Shown one piece after another: positions 25,347-34,772 of a DNA stretch of 64,000 nucleotides. The stretch covers positions 1-64,000 of the forward strand of contig JAEWGD010000033.1 of NCBI GenBank assembly GCA_023388515.1, in the 5' to 3' direction. How positions within the stretch are numbered: the stretch's first letter is position 1; the number at the start of each line of letters is the position of its first letter. The position numbers and the translations under genes were made by a program. The notes under the pieces were generated by a model. The model did not search any database and was not told where the DNA came from. It saw nothing but the letters and a program-made list of their open reading frames with translations. This DNA comes from Bacillota bacterium (GTDB lineage: Bacteria; Bacillota; Clostridia; Oscillospirales; Ruminococcaceae).

Positions 25347-26681
25347 CTACTGCTCTTCACCACTTAGCACGAACATTTCGTAAATCTTACGGGTAGCCTC
25401 CTCAAAGTCCTGTTCACCTATACCGACAATAACATTCAACTCACTTGAGCCTTGATCAATCATTTTTACATTAATCCTTGCGTGTGATAAAGCAGCGAAA
25501 ATTCTAGCAGCAGTACCCCTAGTTTTTACCATACCCCTCCCCACAACAGCAAGTACAGCGATATTACGCTCAACTTCAATATGGTCAGGATTAACCCTCT
25601 TTCTAATCTGAGAAATAACAGCATCCTCCTTGCCATCAAGCAAAGCTGAATTAAAAACAATACTCATCGTGTCAATTCCAGATGGCATATGCTCAAAGGA
25701 AATCCCATTCTCCTCAAGAACCTCAAGCACCCTTCTTCCAAACCCCAATTCGCTATTCATCATCGCCTTTTCTATATTAATAGAAGCAAATCCTTTTTTA
25801 CCAGCAATTCCTGTAATGATAAATTTTGGCAACTCCTCATTAGTATCATCAGAAACAATCATAGTACCACTTGCACTAGGCTCATTTGTATTCCTAATAT
25901 TAATAGGTATTCCAGCAGTTTTTACAGGAAAAATTGCGTCCTCATGCAAAACAGTCGCACCCATGTATGAAAGCTCACGAAGTTCTTTATATGTTATCGT
26001 CTTGATTACACTTGGATTCTCAACTATTCTTGGGTCAGCAACGAGAAAGCCAGAAACATCTGTCCAGTTTTCGTATATATCAGCATTTACACCCCTTGCA
26101 ACAATAGAACCTGTTACATCAGAGCCACCTCTTGAAAATGTTTTTATCTTACCATTTTTCATTGCTCCATAAAATCCAGGAATAACAGCACGTTCGATAT
26201 TTTCAAGCCTTTTACGCATAGTTTGAATTGTTTCATCTAGCAAGAATACACCATTATCATCAAAAACAATCATTTCAGCAGGGTCAACAAATTCATAACC
26301 CAAATATGCAGCAAGTATTTTTCCATTAAGGTATTCGCCTCTGCTTGCGGCAAAATCTCTGCTAGCATGGTTGACAAGCTTTTCTTTTATTTCAGCATAG
26401 TCAGCATCAAGCGACAAATCAATTCCCAAATCACTTATAATACCGTTATATCTGTCTGCAATCATACCAAAGACTTTTGAAATATCCTTATTATCACTAG
26501 CTAAATCATGACATTCATAAAGCATATCAGTAACCTTAATATCATCACCAAAACGTTTACCTGGTGCTGAAGGAACTACATACCTTCTGCTTTCATCAGC
26601 CTTAATAATTTCTGTAACCTTTACAAATTGTTTTGCGTCCGCAAGGCTACTTCCTCCAAATTTTACAACCCTTACTCCCAT
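25347..26681 (-). CDS. lysC: Aspartate kinase
   Basis: A 444-residue aspartokinase that phosphorylates aspartate, the entry step to lysine, threonine, methionine and diaminopimelate. The N-terminal kinase domain opens with VVKFGGSSLADA and includes FSRGGSDVTGSIVA near residue 205. Two C-terminal ACT domains (about residues 295-440, with IAVLAVVGRGM and NVKMIDQGSSELNVIVG) point to allosteric control. GGAGAG before ATG 26681 is preferred over the upstream GTG 26702. No lysine riboswitch is visible in the 180 bp before it. Alanine racemase lies upstream on the same strand. Confidence 0.95.
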   Translation of the reverse strand: MGVRVVKFGGSSLADAKQFVKVTEIIKADESRRYVVPSAPGKRFGDDIKVTDMLYECHDLASDNKDISKVFGMIADRYNGIISDLGIDLSLDADYAEIKEKLVNHASRDFAASRGEYLNGKILAAYLGYEFVDPAEMIVFDDNGVFLLDETIQTMRKRLENIERAVIPGFYGAMKNGKIKTFSRGGSDVTGSIVARGVNADIYENWTDVSGFLVADPRIVENPSVIKTITYKELRELSYMGATVLHEDAIFPVKTAGIPINIRNTNEPSASGTMIVSDDTNEELPKFIITGIAGKKGFASINIEKAMMNSELGFGRRVLEVLEENGISFEHMPSGIDTMSIVFNSALLDGKEDAVISQIRKRVNPDHIEVERNIAVLAVVGRGMVKTRGTAARIFAALSHARINVKMIDQGSSELNVIVGIGEQDFEEATRKIYEMFVLSGEEQ

Positions 26682-26861
26682 ATCACACTCTCCAAACTCC
26701 ACTTATTTATATAACAAAATTATAATTACATCTATAATATATAGTATATTTTATTTTAAGAAAAAAATCAATTGTAATAAAAAACAAAATTTCGCACAAT
26801 AAAACTGTTTATTTGTGAAATACGCTTGTATTCCTACCACGCACAGTTAATATAATCAATA

Positions 26862-27992
26862 CTAGACATAAATTCTTGGTACACGTTTTGAAATTCCACA
26901 TACAACCTCATATCCGATAGTTCCATAAACGCTTGCAAGTTCGTCAGCAGTAATAATATCCTCGCCATCTCGCCCAATAAGCGTTACAATTTCCCCAGCG
27001 TGTACATCTTCAAGGCAAGATACATCAAGTACAAGCTGGTCCATGCAAACTCTACCGATTATTTTGCACCTTTGCCCCTGTACAAGTGCCTCTCCCCTTG
27101 AAGATAAAAGACGTGAATAGCCATCTGCATAACCAACAGTAACAGTAGCAACCTTTATTGAGGATTTAGCACAAAAGGTTCTGCCATAGCTTACAAAATC
27201 CCCCTCATTAATAACCTTAACCTGTGAAATAATCGCCTTTAGAGCCAAAACAGGCTTTAACTTATATGGTAAATCCATCTCATAATTAGGGTGCAAACCA
27301 TACATAATAATTCCAATCCTTGCAAGAGTACTCCTACCACTATTATGATAACAAGCACCTGCACTATTCAGAAAATGAACATGGGGCAAGCTTATCCCCC
27401 TGTTTTTCAGCTCATCATAAACAGCAAGAATATAGTCTATTTGTGCATTTGTGTATGTAATATCGCTTTCATTATCGCTATCTGCAACTGCCAAATGAGT
27501 ATAAATTCCCTCAACAGAAAGCTTATCAAGCTTAATTATGTTTTCTATTTCATCAGCACAATCTGACACATTATCGTGCTTTAAGCCAACTCTGCCCATT
27601 CCCGTATCCACCTTTATATGACAACGGACTTTATTGTTGGCATTTTGCGATAATTCTATTGCGTGTTCCATCGAAACAACGCCCTGTATTATATTAAATC
27701 GCTCAAGTTCTTTAGCATACTCAGACGGCGTATAACCCAAAATAAGAATATCTCCATTCTTACAATGCTCACGAACACTCACTGCCTCATCAAGATTTGA
27801 TACAGCAAAATATTTTATCCCAATCTGCTCAAGTTTATGGCATATCTCTCCCTCACCATGCCCGTAAGCGTCAGCCTTTATTACTGCCATAATTTCAGTT
27901 TCTGGCATAAGGTTCTCCCGTATGCTCTTTATGTTTTCTTCAAGACTATTAAGGCTTATTTCTGCCCATGCTCTCTTTCGATATGGTTCCAA
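26862..27992 (-). CDS. alr: Alanine racemase
   Basis: A 376-residue PLP enzyme converting L- to D-alanine for peptidoglycan. The PLP lysine is in MAVIKADAYGHG near residue 39. The catalytic Tyr is in DFVSYGRTF near residue 266. HIKVDTGMGRVG and the C-terminal CMDQLVLDV and YEVVCGISKRVPR blocks also fit. In many Firmicutes alr precedes mazE-mazF; here the only MazF-like gene is about 14 kb away. AAAGGAG precedes the ATG. Confidence 0.97.
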   Translation of the reverse strand: MEPYRKRAWAEISLNSLEENIKSIRENLMPETEIMAVIKADAYGHGEGEICHKLEQIGIKYFAVSNLDEAVSVREHCKNGDILILGYTPSEYAKELERFNIIQGVVSMEHAIELSQNANNKVRCHIKVDTGMGRVGLKHDNVSDCADEIENIIKLDKLSVEGIYTHLAVADSDNESDITYTNAQIDYILAVYDELKNRGISLPHVHFLNSAGACYHNSGRSTLARIGIIMYGLHPNYEMDLPYKLKPVLALKAIISQVKVINEGDFVSYGRTFCAKSSIKVATVTVGYADGYSRLLSSRGEALVQGQRCKIIGRVCMDQLVLDVSCLEDVHAGEIVTLIGRDGEDIITADELASVYGTIGYEVVCGISKRVPRIYV

Positions 27993-28104
27993 TGTCTTTA
28001 TTCTCCTTTTATGCTTGAAATTTTATCTAGGATATGATATAATTAATTGTTAGTCAGTAAATGTGAAAAAAGTCAAAAGTGGTATCTCCAATTGATTTAT
28101 AATG

Positions 28105-28160
28105 AGGCTCTGCCACAAACCTCATAAAAGGGGGAATTCCCTTTGGACTCCTCATTTTAT
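28105..28160 (+). repeat. Degenerate GAGGCTC...CCCTTTGGAC repeat, copy 2
   Basis: ATGAGGCTCTGCCACAAACCTCAT is followed by AGGGGGAATTCCCTTTGG and CTCCTCATTTTAT. ATGAGG can pair with CCTCAT, and GGGAATTCCC is self-complementary. Similar to 16855-16912. Intergenic, no gene. Confidence 0.5.
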
Positions 28161-28208
28161 AAATTTATTCTGTGAAAGATAATATTATGAAAGGTAAAGG
28201 ATAATATT

Positions 28209-28745
28209 ATGATAGAAAAAACTGTTTGCTTTTCGGGGCATCGCCCAATGAAACTTCCAGGTAATGGCGATTGGTCAGATAGACGTACAAAAATAATAAA
28301 AAGTATGCTCTATTATAGAATACACAGCTCAATTCAAGAGGGCTACACCCATTTTATCACGGGGCTTGCAAGAGGAATTGACCTTTGGGCAGCAATGATT
28401 GTGCTTGAATTTAAAAGCCAGCACCCTGATTTATCTCTTATCTGCGTTAAACCTACGGAAGATCACGGTAATAAATTCACAGGTGAGGATAAGTATATGC
28501 TGGAATATGCTCTGTTTCATGCTGATAAAATAGTCTGCACAAGTCCTAGCTATCATGCAAATTGCTATAAGATACGCAATCAATACATGGTTGACAATTC
28601 GTCAAAACTCATTGCAGTTGTCAATGATTACGCAAGTGGCACTGGGCAAACTATAAAATATGCTCAGAAAAAAGGCAAAAAAGCTGATGTTATTAACACT
28701 GCCGAAATTGACACAGTTTATAAATCATATTATAACACTATCTAA
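28209..28745 (+). CDS. SLOG-family protein, YpsA-like (DUF1273)
   Basis: A 178-residue protein of the YpsA/DUF1273 branch of the SLOG nucleotide-binding superfamily. The start VCFSGHRPMKLPG, the glycine-rich THFITGLARGIDLWAA near residue 47 and YALFHADKIVCTS near 94 are characteristic. YpsA affects cell division and stress survival in Bacillus by an unknown mechanism. It stands alone; AAAGG motifs precede the ATG. The 3' flank carries TTTCAAC cluster 2. Confidence 0.85.
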   Translation: MIEKTVCFSGHRPMKLPGNGDWSDRRTKIIKSMLYYRIHSSIQEGYTHFITGLARGIDLWAAMIVLEFKSQHPDLSLICVKPTEDHGNKFTGEDKYMLEYALFHADKIVCTSPSYHANCYKIRNQYMVDNSSKLIAVVNDYASGTGQTIKYAQKKGKKADVINTAEIDTVYKSYYNTI

Positions 28746-28811
28746 ATTGAATTTCAACAATATTTTAACATACAATAAAACTTTAAACAATTTTTTAACC
28801 TTAAAAAACCA

Positions 28812-28905
28812 CCATCTTTCAACGGTTTCAACAGTTCTTTCAACATAGTTTTTAAGGTTTCAACAATAAATCATGAGTTTTCAACAGTTTTACAACATAA
28901 AATTA
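28812..28905. repeat. TTTCAAC motif cluster 2
   Basis: TTTCAACGG, TTTCAACAG, TTTCAACAT, TTTCAACAA and TTTTCAACAG occur within 95 bp ahead of the LCP-like gene. These are the same core words as clusters at 16401-16478 and 41957-42085. Confidence 0.8.
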
Positions 28906-28923
28906 TACTTACGGAGGTCTTTT

Positions 28924-29796
28924 ATGGCAAAGCATAAACAAAAGATGGGGAGTACGGCAATACCGTTTCTTTTGACAGCATTAATCTCACTAATTATCAT
29001 CGGTGGAGCAGCTATGTATATCCTTAATAAAATTGATGATAGTGATAAGTCCTCAACACCTGATTCAGTAGAAACGAACGAATATTATACGCCGATTGCT
29101 GAAGATAGTAAAACTCTTATGCTGATTTTCGACCCTGAAGATAGCACTTCTCCAGTAACCTTTATGGTTTTGAGAATTGACCCTGAGAAGAAAAGATATG
29201 TTTGTATTCCGTTGGCGTCAACTTCAATTATTGACTATAATGGACAGATTTTATCATTGGAGGAGCATTATAATAACGGTGGAGTTATTGAAACTAAAAA
29301 CTCTCTTGAATCGCTTTTAGGCGTTCCGATTGATAGATATATAAAAATGAATGGTGAAGGGTTTCAGAAAATCTGCGATATTTTAGGTGGTGTTCAGATT
29401 TATGTTCCAAGTGATGTTGATGATATGGAGGTTGGTGAGCAATATCTTGCTGCTGCACAAATTCAAAAACTTGTCACTTATGGGGAATATAAAAACGGTG
29501 AACAGCAAAGAATGATAATGGTGAGTACTATTGTTTCATCAATGCTAAATCAATTAAGTGGCGAAAGGGTTGCCGCTGGGCTTGACAATAGCTTTACTAC
29601 TGTTATAAACTTGGTTGAGTCTGACATTTCGCTGATTGATTATAGCGAAAGTAGTGTTGCCCTCAAATATCTCCTAAAGCAAGGGAATGACCCTGCTGAA
29701 TTCAGAAATCCTATCGGTACAGAATTGGAAAATGGTTATTTTGAACTTGACAAGAGCATAAAAGAAGATGTAAAATACTGGTTTAATAGAGAATGA
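28924..29796 (+). CDS. Divergent LytR-CpsA-Psr (LCP)-like membrane protein
   Basis: A 290-residue protein with one N-terminal membrane segment (about residues 14-34) and an extracytoplasmic LCP-like domain. The pattern includes IDPEKKRYVCIPL, GVPIDRYIKMNGEGFQKICDILGGVQIYVPSDV near residue 137, and NGEQQRMIMVSTIV near 192. LCP enzymes attach glycans to peptidoglycan. The usual SRDT-type arginine motif is replaced here by PLASTS, so catalysis may be lost or altered. ATG 28924 is chosen because CGGAGG lies seven nt before it. Confidence 0.75.
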   Translation: MAKHKQKMGSTAIPFLLTALISLIIIGGAAMYILNKIDDSDKSSTPDSVETNEYYTPIAEDSKTLMLIFDPEDSTSPVTFMVLRIDPEKKRYVCIPLASTSIIDYNGQILSLEEHYNNGGVIETKNSLESLLGVPIDRYIKMNGEGFQKICDILGGVQIYVPSDVDDMEVGEQYLAAAQIQKLVTYGEYKNGEQQRMIMVSTIVSSMLNQLSGERVAAGLDNSFTTVINLVESDISLIDYSESSVALKYLLKQGNDPAEFRNPIGTELENGYFELDKSIKEDVKYWFNRE

Positions 29797-29829
29797 ATAA
29801 CTATATAGCATTAGATAGGAGGCTTGGTT

Positions 29830-30603
29830 TTGCTTAATAATATTTTCGATACTCATGCACATTACACAACAGATGCCTTTGATGAGGACAGAGATGAGTT
29901 GCTTTCATTACTTCCATCAAAGGGCGTTAAATATGTTCTGCTTGCTGCGTCAAGCGTTGAAACATCGGGGCAAAATATTGATATTTCAAATAGGTTTGAT
30001 TATATATTTTCATCAGTTGGAGTTCACCCTGAGAGCATAAATGAAACTGATAGCGATTACTTAAAAACGCTTGAAAAGCTTGCTAGTCATGAAAAAGTTG
30101 TTGCGATTGGCGAAATTGGTCTTGATTACCATTATGACGGTTATGATAGGGATTTACAGCTTAAATTTTTCAAGGAACAGCTTGTTCTTGCTAAAGAGCT
30201 GAATTTGCCTGTTATTGTTCATTCAAGAGATGCGACAGAGGATTGTATGAATTTGCTGAAAAAGCATAAACCGAAAGGTGTTATGCACTGCTTTTCTGGT
30301 TCAGCAGAAACTGCAAAGGAGGTTATTGCACTTGGAATGTATATAAGCTTTACTGGTGTGATTACTTTTAAGAATGCAAGAAAAGCTATTGAGGCATTAC
30401 AAGTTATTCCTATGGACAGGCTTATGCTTGAAACTGATTGTCCGTACATGGCTCCTGAACCGTTTCGTGGAAAGCGTTCCGATAGTTCGATGATTGCAAA
30501 TATTGCTGTAAGAATTGCTGAGATTAAAAAGATCACTGCACAAGAGGTTTTGGATATAACTTGCACAAATGGGATAAACTTGTTTGATGTACCTAGAATA
30601 TAA
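29830..30603 (+). CDS. tatD: TatD-family metal-dependent hydrolase (DNase)
   Basis: A 257-residue TIM-barrel metallohydrolase. Metal ligands are the DTHAHY motif at the N-terminus, GEIGLDYHY near residue 97, VIVHSRDA near 134, HCFSG near 157 and METDCPYMAPEPFRGKRSDS near 205. TatD proteins act as 3'-5' exonucleases in DNA repair. AGGAGG at 29817-29822 puts the start at TTG 29830; TTG 29824 is too close to the site. It lies 33 nt after the LCP-like gene, so cotranscription is possible. Confidence 0.93.
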   Translation: MLNNIFDTHAHYTTDAFDEDRDELLSLLPSKGVKYVLLAASSVETSGQNIDISNRFDYIFSSVGVHPESINETDSDYLKTLEKLASHEKVVAIGEIGLDYHYDGYDRDLQLKFFKEQLVLAKELNLPVIVHSRDATEDCMNLLKKHKPKGVMHCFSGSAETAKEVIALGMYISFTGVITFKNARKAIEALQVIPMDRLMLETDCPYMAPEPFRGKRSDSSMIANIAVRIAEIKKITAQEVLDITCTNGINLFDVPRI

Positions 30604-30778
30604 GAATAAACACCAATCATCTTTATAGACATCTTGTATTTATCCTAATATTACATGATTTACATGATTTGTTCAAGAAATGTTGTTTTTTATTTAACTT
30701 CTTTGTTATATAATAATATTATTAAGACCACCGTAATTATAAATAAAATATTACGCAGTTGGAAAGGTGGTGGTAACC

Positions 30779-31897
30779 ATGAAAAATGAATCTAATAATG
30801 AAATACGGCATACACTAAGGCTTAAAGTTACAATAAGAAAAACTATTTGGTTTTCTATTTTTATTTGCTTAGTAACTGAATTGGCTTTTTTTGTATCATA
30901 TAGATATTTTGAAAAAAGCTTACCCGATGAGCGAATAATGGATTATTTATTTCAATATATTGCAAAACCAACAGCTATAAATGTATTAGTTGCTGCAGTT
31001 TACCATATACTTGAGGCTATAATAAAAAAAGAATCTGTAAAAAGTTTTACAATGGTTACCGCAATATCTATTATCTGTTTTAATATTGCAATAACGCATT
31101 ATATACTTCCAGCTTTAATAACGATATTCTGCCTTCCAATTTTTATTACATCAATGTTTGCAAGCAAAAAGCTTACTGGTGTCGTCGTGCTTGTCACGCT
31201 TGGTTTTTACGGTGCAACAGTTTACTATGCAAATTATATGTCTTTAATTCCACTTACCTTTGCAAATTATTATGCTGATGCACTTATCGCTTTTGCTGTA
31301 ATTTTATGCTCATATATTTTCACCAATGTTCTTATTAACTATCATTTAGAATATCTGTTTATGACAAATTCCAACAACCTGCACCAAACGGATATAATTG
31401 AACAAGTAAAGCGTGACCCACTAACTAAGCTTTATAATCAGAAAATATTTTATGATTCACTTACAGTTGCGATGAAACAATATGATAAGGTATGCGTTGC
31501 CGTGCTTGATATTGATAATTTTAAGTCAGTTAATGATACCTATGGACATTCAGTTGGTGATATTGTTCTTGTTAAGCTTGCTGATATGCTTAGTGACATA
31601 TCCAGTAAAAGAATACTAACTGCACGTTATGGTGGTGAAGAATTCTCTATTATTTTCAAGGAAATGACAACTTTTGAATCATATACTGTTGTTGAAAATC
31701 TTCGTAAGGAATTCTCTGAAATTGAATTTCAACAGATGGATAATAAGTCAGTGACATTTAGTTGCGGGATTACGGGCGATTATCCGAATATGATGTCAAA
31801 TGTAGATTTCTTTAATGAAGCAGACCAAGCTTTATATTATGCTAAAAGTAATGGTAAAAACCAAACGGTTATATTTACTTCATTAGATAAAAAATAA
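30779..31897 (+). CDS. Membrane diguanylate cyclase (GGDEF)
   Basis: A 372-residue protein with about six membrane segments (residues 18-195) and a C-terminal GGDEF domain (about 210-370). DPLTKLYNQKIFYDSL opens the domain, AVLDIDNFKSVNDTYGH supplies metal ligands, and RYGGEEFSIIF is the active-site loop, so it should make c-di-GMP. No RxxD inhibitory site is present five residues upstream. ATG 30779 follows AAAGGTGGT. The phosphodiesterase at 49678 would oppose it. Confidence 0.93.
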   Translation: MKNESNNEIRHTLRLKVTIRKTIWFSIFICLVTELAFFVSYRYFEKSLPDERIMDYLFQYIAKPTAINVLVAAVYHILEAIIKKESVKSFTMVTAISIICFNIAITHYILPALITIFCLPIFITSMFASKKLTGVVVLVTLGFYGATVYYANYMSLIPLTFANYYADALIAFAVILCSYIFTNVLINYHLEYLFMTNSNNLHQTDIIEQVKRDPLTKLYNQKIFYDSLTVAMKQYDKVCVAVLDIDNFKSVNDTYGHSVGDIVLVKLADMLSDISSKRILTARYGGEEFSIIFKEMTTFESYTVVENLRKEFSEIEFQQMDNKSVTFSCGITGDYPNMMSNVDFFNEADQALYYAKSNGKNQTVIFTSLDKK

Positions 31898-31927
31898 TCA
31901 GGGAGCTTTGGTTTCCTGATTATTTTT
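31893..31927 (+). terminator. Terminator overlapping the diguanylate cyclase stop
   Basis: AATAATCAGG (31893-31902) pairs with CCTGATTATT (31915-31924), followed by TTT. The left arm includes the TAA stop codon. Confidence 0.8.
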
Positions 31928-31984
31928 ACTGGCGGAACATTCTATCGGACTGCCCATTTTTAGAATAATATTTTGTATTTTAGG

Positions 31985-32090
31985 CAAAAAAATTCCCTCA
32001 TATCGCTATGAGGGGGGGTATTTGTGAGTTTTTTTAATGCACTATGTAAGCTATTAATTATATGGTTGGCTATCTCTCTTTACATATATT
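31985..32090 (-). ncRNA. Candidate small RNA with C-rich stretch
   Basis: On the minus strand, a TATAAT (32088-32093) with a weak -35 is followed by about 100 nt. The transcript would contain a TATGTAA/TTACATA stem, an unpaired ATACCCCCC, and a terminator hairpin CCCTCATA/TATGAGGG (31995-32002/32007-32014) with a run of seven T. It lies beyond the DUF378 terminator, so it is not simply that gene's tail. No ORF with a ribosome binding site fits. Confidence 0.35.
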
Positions 32091-32145
32091 ATATTAACAA
32101 TGTGAAAACTATATGAAAATAAAAGGAAAATACAATGAAAAAATT

Positions 32146-32194
32146 GGGCTTACTGTATATTGCTTGCGGCACCGTTAAGGTATACAATAAGCCC
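32146..32194 (-). terminator. Terminator of the DUF378 gene
   Basis: GGGCTTACTGTATA (32146-32159) pairs with TATACAATAAGCCC (32181-32194) with one mismatch. On the minus strand the stem is followed by AATTTTTT. Confidence 0.8.
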
Positions 32195-32215
32195 ATTACT
32201 TATGAGTTGTTTCTC

Positions 32216-32428
32216 TTAGCCTTCAGCTACTTCAACAAGGGCTTCCCGTCTGAATAGAAGTGATATACACCATATTGCAGAAAGTGCAACTAAGATGTAT
32301 ATAACCCTACTAATTGCAGCAGCAGCACCACCAAATAGCCATGCTACCATGTCAAATTCAAAAATGCCAACAAGTCCCCAGTTTACTCCGCCTATAATTA
32401 GCAATATAAGAGCAAGTTTATCCCACAT
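32216..32428 (-). CDS. DUF378 small membrane protein
   Basis: A 70-residue protein of the DUF378 family: MWDKLALILLIIGGVNWGLVG at the start is diagnostic, followed by a second membrane helix (about residues 38-58). Function unknown. ATG 32428 has GGGGTG six nt upstream; the in-frame GTG at 32437 is part of that site. Transcribed alone with its own terminator. Confidence 0.88.
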   Translation of the reverse strand: MWDKLALILLIIGGVNWGLVGIFEFDMVAWLFGGAAAAISRVIYILVALSAIWCISLLFRREALVEVAEG

Positions 32429-32597
32429 ACTGAACACCCCATTTCCCTGAACATATTAAATAATGTTTTAACATAACATGTTCATGAAATTATTATTCGC
32501 AAGGGTTGAAAAAATATTCTGATGTGTTACAATTAAAATTGTGGAAATAAAATTGCTTTACATTTATTAAAAGTTTTTGAGATTAGGAGGAAACCTT

Positions 32598-33218
32598 GTG
32601 GATAAGATACAAGTTATATTGATTTTTTGTGTAGTTATTGCTTTAATAGTTGCTTTATGCTTATTATTTAAAAAAATCAATAAAAACAAGGTCGGGAAAA
32701 ACATTGGAAAAATGGGAGAGGAGAAGGTTGCAAAAATCATAAAGAAGTTTGCAAGACGGGGAAAATGCAAGGTGCTAAATGGAGCGTATCTGCCACTTTA
32801 TAACGAAACTTGTGAGGTTGACCACATTGTTTTTGGAAAATTTGGTGTAGCTGTTATCGAAACAAAAAATATCGGTGGACGTGTTGAGGGTACTGGAAAA
32901 TATCTCGACCACTATATCGGGGCGAAAAAATTTAGCCTGTATAACCCTAAAATGCAAAATAAAACGCATACCGATAACGTTAAACACCATCTCTTAAAGC
33001 TTGGCTATAAAAATTTTCAAATCCATCCCATAGTAGTTTTCGCAAATGATAAAACTATTATTCCTAATGGTTTGGGAATACACGCAAATGAGCTATACAA
33101 CACGCTGGAGCGTCTTCCTAAAGGAAATTTCGACTATGTCGGTATGTATAAGGCGATAAAGGGGATAAGAGTTAAATCGCCTGTTAAAAAGTTTTTGCAT
33201 GGGCGTAGGAGGAGATAG
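32598..33218 (+). CDS. NERD-domain protein with N-terminal membrane helix
   Basis: A 206-residue protein. One membrane segment (about residues 4-23) is followed by a NERD (nuclease-related) domain at about 33-150. Candidate nuclease-fold residues are visible in GKMGEEKVAKII, CEVDHIVFGKFGVAVIETKN and HPIVVFAND. The E-D-ExK-like arrangement supports a metal-dependent nuclease fold, although NERD proteins are largely uncharacterised. GTG 32598 is chosen because AGGAGG lies seven nt before it. The C-terminus is very basic (GRRRR). Confidence 0.87.
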   Translation: MDKIQVILIFCVVIALIVALCLLFKKINKNKVGKNIGKMGEEKVAKIIKKFARRGKCKVLNGAYLPLYNETCEVDHIVFGKFGVAVIETKNIGGRVEGTGKYLDHYIGAKKFSLYNPKMQNKTHTDNVKHHLLKLGYKNFQIHPIVVFANDKTIIPNGLGIHANELYNTLERLPKGNFDYVGMYKAIKGIRVKSPVKKFLHGRRRR

Positions 33219-33395
33219 ATGAATTTGTTTGCAAAAACAAGTGAGTTATACTCATGAATATTGTTTTCGCCTAATTCACTTAGCAGTTTCATAATTGGTA
33301 TTACATAGTTGCGAGGTGTCAATATATTTAACAGGTAAAAGCATATTTAATGAAATCAAAGCAAAAGCAAAAAACCAACCACTACCTTTTTTTAT

Positions 33396-33424
33396 TTGAC
33401 ATTCATTAAGGAAAATGCTAAAAT
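33396..33424 (+). promoter_or_regulatory. Sigma-A promoter of the GH5 gene
   Basis: TTGACA (33396-33401), 17 nt, TAAAAT (33419-33424), 39 nt before the start. Confidence 0.75.
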
Positions 33425-33463
33425 AAAAGTATAAAATTTGATTGTAAGTCAGGAGAATATGCG

Positions 33464-34624
33464 ATGAAAAAAACATTTATAATATTGGTGGTAATAATTA
33501 TATCTTTTGGCTCAATTCTTACAGGTTGTGAGGAAGACAACAGCTCCGTTCTTAGTATGACAGAAAATATTAGTTCAGACTCTGCTTCATCTAAATCTAG
33601 CAATGTCAATAACTCTGATTCTGAAAGCACTGCCGACGGCAATTCATCCTCCTTTAAGTATAAAGCACCCGATAACAGCCCCGTTGCTCTACATGGGAAA
33701 TTATCTGTTAATGGTAATGACTTAGTAGATGAAAATGGCGAAAAGTTTCAACTAAGGGGTATGTCAACGCATGGCTTGACTTGGTTTCCTCAATTTGTTG
33801 ATGAGGGCATTTACACAACGCTTCGTGACGAATGGAACGTGAACTGTATTAGACTTGCAATGTATGTTGATGAATCTACAACAGGTGGCTCTGAAGTTTG
33901 CTATCTGAAAAATAAACAGGGAAGTCTTGACGTGCTTTCGGACGGTATCAAAGCTTGCCTCGATTTGGGTTTATATGTAATAGTTGACTGGCATATGCTA
34001 AATCCAGGAGATCCAACTGCTTATACTGAGGAAGCAAAGGCTTTCTTTAGCGTAATTTCAACGCTTTATGCTGATTATCCAAATATTATTTACGAATTAT
34101 GCAATGAGCCAAACGGGGATGACATCACTTGGAATTCCCATATTAAACCGTATTGCGATGAAGTATTGAATGTGATTAGACAGAATGATAGTGATGCTGT
34201 TGTGATTGCTGGAACTGCTACATGGTCGCAAGATGTGCATGATGTTTCACAGAATTTGATAGATGATCCTAATGTTATGTACGCTTTACATTTTTACGCA
34301 GGGACTCATAAGGCTAGCTTGAGAAATAGGCTACAAAACACATATAATAGTGGTATACCGATATTTGTGTCAGAATTCGGCGTTTGTGATGCAACGGGTA
34401 ATGGAATTAATGATTTTGACCAAGCAACGCAGTGGCTGACTCTTTTAGATGAGTTAAATATAAGTTATATGAACTGGAATATTTCGGATAAGAATGAGGC
34501 ATCGTCGATATTCTTGCCAAATTCAGGGGTAACTGGTGCTGGATTCACAGAGGCAAATCTTACTGATAGCGGAAAGTTTATAAGAAATTGGTTTATTAAC
34601 AGAGCGTCACAGGTTGAGCAGTAA
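33464..34624 (+). CDS. GH5 endoglucanase lipoprotein
   Basis: A 386-residue family 5 glycoside hydrolase (clan GH-A), probably an endo-beta-1,4-glucanase of the Bacillus-type subfamily 2. The signal peptide ends in the lipobox ILTGC (Cys at residue 22), so the enzyme is lipid-anchored. A Ser/Asn-rich linker runs to about residue 65 and the catalytic domain from 80 to the end. The acid/base Glu is in YELCNEPNG and the nucleophile Glu in FVSEFGVCD. HGLTWFPQFV and VDWHMLNPGDP also fit. No dockerin or carbohydrate-binding module is present. AGTCAGGAG precedes the ATG. Confidence 0.95.
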   Translation: MKKTFIILVVIIISFGSILTGCEEDNSSVLSMTENISSDSASSKSSNVNNSDSESTADGNSSSFKYKAPDNSPVALHGKLSVNGNDLVDENGEKFQLRGMSTHGLTWFPQFVDEGIYTTLRDEWNVNCIRLAMYVDESTTGGSEVCYLKNKQGSLDVLSDGIKACLDLGLYVIVDWHMLNPGDPTAYTEEAKAFFSVISTLYADYPNIIYELCNEPNGDDITWNSHIKPYCDEVLNVIRQNDSDAVVIAGTATWSQDVHDVSQNLIDDPNVMYALHFYAGTHKASLRNRLQNTYNSGIPIFVSEFGVCDATGNGINDFDQATQWLTLLDELNISYMNWNISDKNEASSIFLPNSGVTGAGFTEANLTDSGKFIRNWFINRASQVEQ

Positions 34625-34772
34625 GTGTATTTTTTTGTGACAGTACTTGACAGTGGGCGAGTGATATTATATAATAGAGTTCATTCGCCACTTAGGCTAA
34701 TTTTGGGCTTTTGCTGTGATTATTATTTGCCTTGTTGTCATTGAATGAATTTTTGCTTGTTAGGCTTAATGG

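Noticed and set aside
26682..26861. Lysine riboswitch upstream of aspartokinase
   Set aside because: Short AT-rich spacer without the conserved junction motifs.
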